Below are positions 59,001 to 62,000 of a DNA stretch of 64,000 bases, in pieces (position 1 is the stretch's first letter; every line of letters starts with the position of its first letter). Source of the stretch: Cordilura impudica (taxonomy: Eukaryota > Arthropoda > Insecta > Diptera > Scathophagidae); assembly GCA_963682025.1 (NCBI GenBank), contig OY821520.1, positions 239,201,914 through 239,265,913 on the forward strand, read 5' to 3'. Under the pieces are notes generated by a model. The model was not told where the DNA came from and did no database searches. It was given only the letters and a program-made list of their open reading frames with translations. The translations under genes were made by a program, and so were the position numbers.

Positions 59001-62000
59001 TTTCAGTAGTTTATTGTGTGAAAGAAAAAATTTCGCTATGGCAGTTTAAAATTTTTAAAGGCATTACAACCTCATTAGAAGCATTACACATAAATGTTAA
59101 TGGGTATGCTATTAAAAAAAACGAGTAAGAAAATTATAGTCGGTTTATACCGACTATACGATACCATATACCATGAGTTTAGAGCGGATTATCTAAACCA
59201 AACTTGAGTGGCAGTGCTATTAACTTTTTTCCCTGTAGATATGGAAAAGGTCATATCGGATATTATATTTATATGGTGGGCCTCCTGACCATATTTGGTA
59301 TACAAAATCTGTGCAATAATTTGGTTTTTTGATAGATTTGAGTGAAGATCGGAAAGCAGTTTTATATGGGGCTATGACTAAGAAATCTCCTACAGGTTTT
59401 ATTTTTGGACTATTGATAATGGGTGCAATAAAATCTATATGATAATTTGGGTCTTATGGGAATTTAAGTGGATCTCATAGGGGTCATTCGTATGGGGACT
59501 AGGTCTGAAAATGTGGCGATTTTTACCAATTTCAATATCGTTCAGCCTATGGCTGATAAATGCTTATATACCAAATTTCACAAAATATATTCAAAATACA
59601 CAGACCGACAGACAGACGGACGAACATTGCTAAATCGATTCAGAAGTTGATCGGTACAATAAAAGATGGGTTTAGGTTAAATATTTTTGGTAGTTACAAT
59701 CATCAGCTCAAAGTAATTATACCCTGACCACATAGTGGTTAAGGGTACAATTAGTTAACAACTTAGCTGTTTATAGTGCGTTTACATCTAAGCAAAATCT
59801 AGTATAAACGAGATTTCGAGCACAATCTAGCTCATTTTACTAGATTTCCCATACAAAACAAAATCTACCTCGTTACTAGATTTTTGCAAAATCTCAAAAA
59901 ATCTTGTCACACTTGGGTACTACCAAATGATACTACTGTGTTTTTTTAATACTGTTGTAGAAAATTACAACGCAGTGACTGAAAAATTTTCATTTAAAGA
60001 GCTGTATGCTGCTTGTAAGGAACCTTAGCAAAAAATTTTCATGTATTTCTTAAAAAAAAAGCACAAAAGTACCTTTCAGTGCAACAGTAGCAGGTAAAAT
60101 ATTTTTGGTAGTTACAATTACCAGCTCAAAGTAATTATACCCTGACCACATAGTGGTCTAGGGTACAATTAGTTAACAACTCCTTCTGCATATTACTTCA
60201 ACTCATCTTAATCAACTATTTAACTCAACATTTGAAAGAAAAGAACATGAGAAATTTTTTTGTATACATGATCTTAAACCGAACAATAAATGACTAATTA
60301 TTCCAATACAGATCAACAATACATAACAATAACATTTTATAATAATTTTATTTCATTATTAGTTTAAAAATTTGGATATATATTCATATAAAATTTTAGA
60401 TTGGTCATAATAGCATTTTCTTGAAATGCAGTGACAATTGCTTGAAAATAACTGAATTAACTATTGATAGTAGTTGAAGAATTTCTTAATTTTATTTGTA
60501 ATTTATTGTCAGTTTTCATGGCATTGAGTCACTTTTTATTTTGAAATTTTGTAATTTATAAACGTTTTTAGTTTTTTTCGACGTTTAATGATGTTCAGGC
60601 TCGAGGTCTAAGTTGTTTTATATAAATATATTTTATTTATTCAATATTTCGCTTTTCCTTGAAAAGCATCATCAGAAATCTATAATATTAATTGGCAAGG
60701 CGATTTCTTTTCACCGATGAGTTTCACAGTTTTACCCCGATTTTGACAAAAAATTTATCATTTGAAAGGTATTTCTTTTGATCTGCTTTCCAGATTTACA
60801 AATTTTCGTCGTCTGGAACATTTTTTTGGAGTTCTGATCGTTTAAAGTTGTTACTAACACATACATAAAATTATACAATGCTATGTGTGTGTTTATTAAA
60901 TTTGTTAATGTATTTGTGTTAATGTGTTGAGTTTGTTTTCTTCATTTAAAATGAGTTGAATTGTGAAGCATACCTTTAGGGTCTTTATTAAATGAAAAAA
61001 TAAAATTTCCTACAATATGCACTCGAATTTCGAGCGCTGGAATCTGCTAGTAATAATTAATATCTAACAAACATAATGCTTAAAGCTACTAGCTATGTCT
61101 CCATCAACGTCTAAAATAAAAAATAAAAAAAAAAAATTTGTAATTTTAACAACTAAGCTATCCATTTCAAATTTAGGTTTATTGGTAATGCACTCACATT
61201 TTCTTGAAAATAAATTCAATTAAATTGTTGTTAGTTGGCAAAGCATTGCGCAATAATTACTTGTCATTTGTAAATTTTTAATTTTTCATCATAAACGCAT
61301 TTACATAGTACCTGATTTTTTATCGCAGTAGCATTTATTGGTAATGCTGTTACTATTGCAAATAAACTAAATTTACTATATATAGTTAAATAATTTTGTA
61401 GTTTTGTTTTTGATTAGTAGCAGTTGTCATGGCATTGAGTATTAATTACTTGTAATTAACGGAAATTTGTTGTAACTTCTAAATATTTTGTATTTAATAT
61501 GTTTGTTTAATTTTAAAAAATTATGTTTTAAGGTGCGTTCAGACTACGCAAATATTTGACCAAATAAGCGTAACCCCCTAATCTTATGAAAGTTTTATTA
61601 AATCTTACATGATATATAAAAGATAAAATTAAGTTATGTTTTATTATATTTGTAATATTTAATATATTTAACTATATTCTATATCATATATTGTATAACT
61701 TAATGAAAATTATACAAGGCAAATTATACATTATTTAGTGGTTATGCTTATTTGAGCAAACGTTTGCCTAATGTGACCGAACCTTTAGTAATATACAGCC
61801 CTGTTCTTGAAACGTTGTTATTTGAATAAGAGTGAATTTAAAATCACATGAAGTTGAAATTTTGGGTTTCTTGAAACCACTTTTTTTATTTATTTAATGG
61901 AAACATATGTTTGAGTTAAGAACCATATGTTTGAGTTAAGAACATATGTTATCTAGAAACCGAGGTGCCATATGGTTCTTTGTTCAGTTTCACAAAAAAC

